A DNA stretch of 64,000 nucleotides from Marthasterias glacialis (Eukaryota > Echinodermata > Asteroidea > Forcipulatida > Asteriidae). The notes under the pieces are model-generated. The model saw nothing but the letters and a program-made list of their open reading frames with translations, was not told where the DNA came from and did not search any database. The stretch is taken from the NCBI GenBank assembly GCA_911728455.2, contig OU452229.1, forward strand, positions 8,360,811 through 8,424,810, in the 5' to 3' direction. Every line of letters begins with the position of its first letter. Positions within the stretch are counted from its first letter, which is position 1. This document shows, in pieces, positions 63,915 to 64,000 of the stretch. The translations under genes were made by a program, and so were the position numbers.

Positions 63915-64000
63915 TTATTTATTTTCCACAGTATTTAACAAAACAAAACAGTAAAACACTTACAGAAAGTAATAAATATACAAATGAAATCTTTACGCAT

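Noticed and set aside
1..64000. CRISPR array, bacterial operon or prophage
   Set aside because: Introns, LINEs and microsatellites show eukaryotic DNA; no direct repeats with regular unique spacers occur. The 20-bp repeat at 58.8-59.05 kb has no spacers.

Overview
This looks like a metazoan nuclear genome fragment, probably from a marine invertebrate. It has spliced exons with canonical GT/AG borders, low gene density and an AT-rich background. Most recognisable sequence is retroelement: R4/Dong-like, CR1/Jockey-like and RTE-like LINEs, Gypsy, DIRS, Penelope-like elements, tRNA-derived SINEs and foldback or MITE elements. I cannot name the phylum from sequence alone.

Host gene. The only convincing host gene lies on the + strand. 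A coiled-coil exon (8225-8414) ends in phase 0 and joins across a 20.4 kb intron to a terminal exon (28812-29039). That exon is also coiled coil and ends in a CaaX-type prenylation box (CIVS). The layout matches the C-terminal end of guanylate-binding-protein (GBP)-like large GTPases; the GTPase part would lie upstream of the window. A weaker basic candidate exon (320-424) is phase-compatible with 8225-8414.

Region by region. 1-7.1 kb: a minus-strand Gypsy-like element with probable 5' LTR, primer-binding site, gag with a helix-hairpin-helix N-terminus, zinc knuckle, and a protease domain duplicated in frame. It is split by about 1.9 kb of non-coding repeats. 11.3-24.4 kb: a head-to-tail cluster of at least seven R4/Dong-like copies plus an older relative, all + strand, mostly separated by (TAA)n tracts and lying inside the host intron. 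One copy has an intact 1139-residue ORF (Myb-like, RT, CCHC finger, restriction-like endonuclease). 24.4-28.7 kb: a decayed two-ORF LINE reaching to within about 75 bp of the last host exon. 29-32.7 kb: no gene seen. 32.8-34.0 kb: an RTE-like LINE remnant interrupted by a short TAA-led element. 34.3-39.1 kb: a decayed DIRS retroelement with inverted termini. 39.1-40.1 kb: Gypsy gag/PBS remnant. 40.3-48.4 kb: palindromes, tRNA-like sequences, LINE and MITE fragments, and a Penelope-like element. 48.5-57.5 kb: a compact element encoding an unknown ORF1, a tyrosine recombinase and an SGNH hydrolase, with no reverse transcriptase. It is split by a nested Gypsy element (intact 1141-residue Pol) and by a nested LINE. 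58-64 kb: a second Penelope-like fragment, a 20-bp minisatellite, LINE fragments and a foldback SINE.

How the parts relate. The R4/Dong-like elements appear to target TAA microsatellites and carry TAA tails themselves, so each insertion leaves a landing site for the next. This explains a same-orientation array growing inside one intron. The recombinase-SGNH element at 48.5-57.5 kb is the best candidate for an under-described system.
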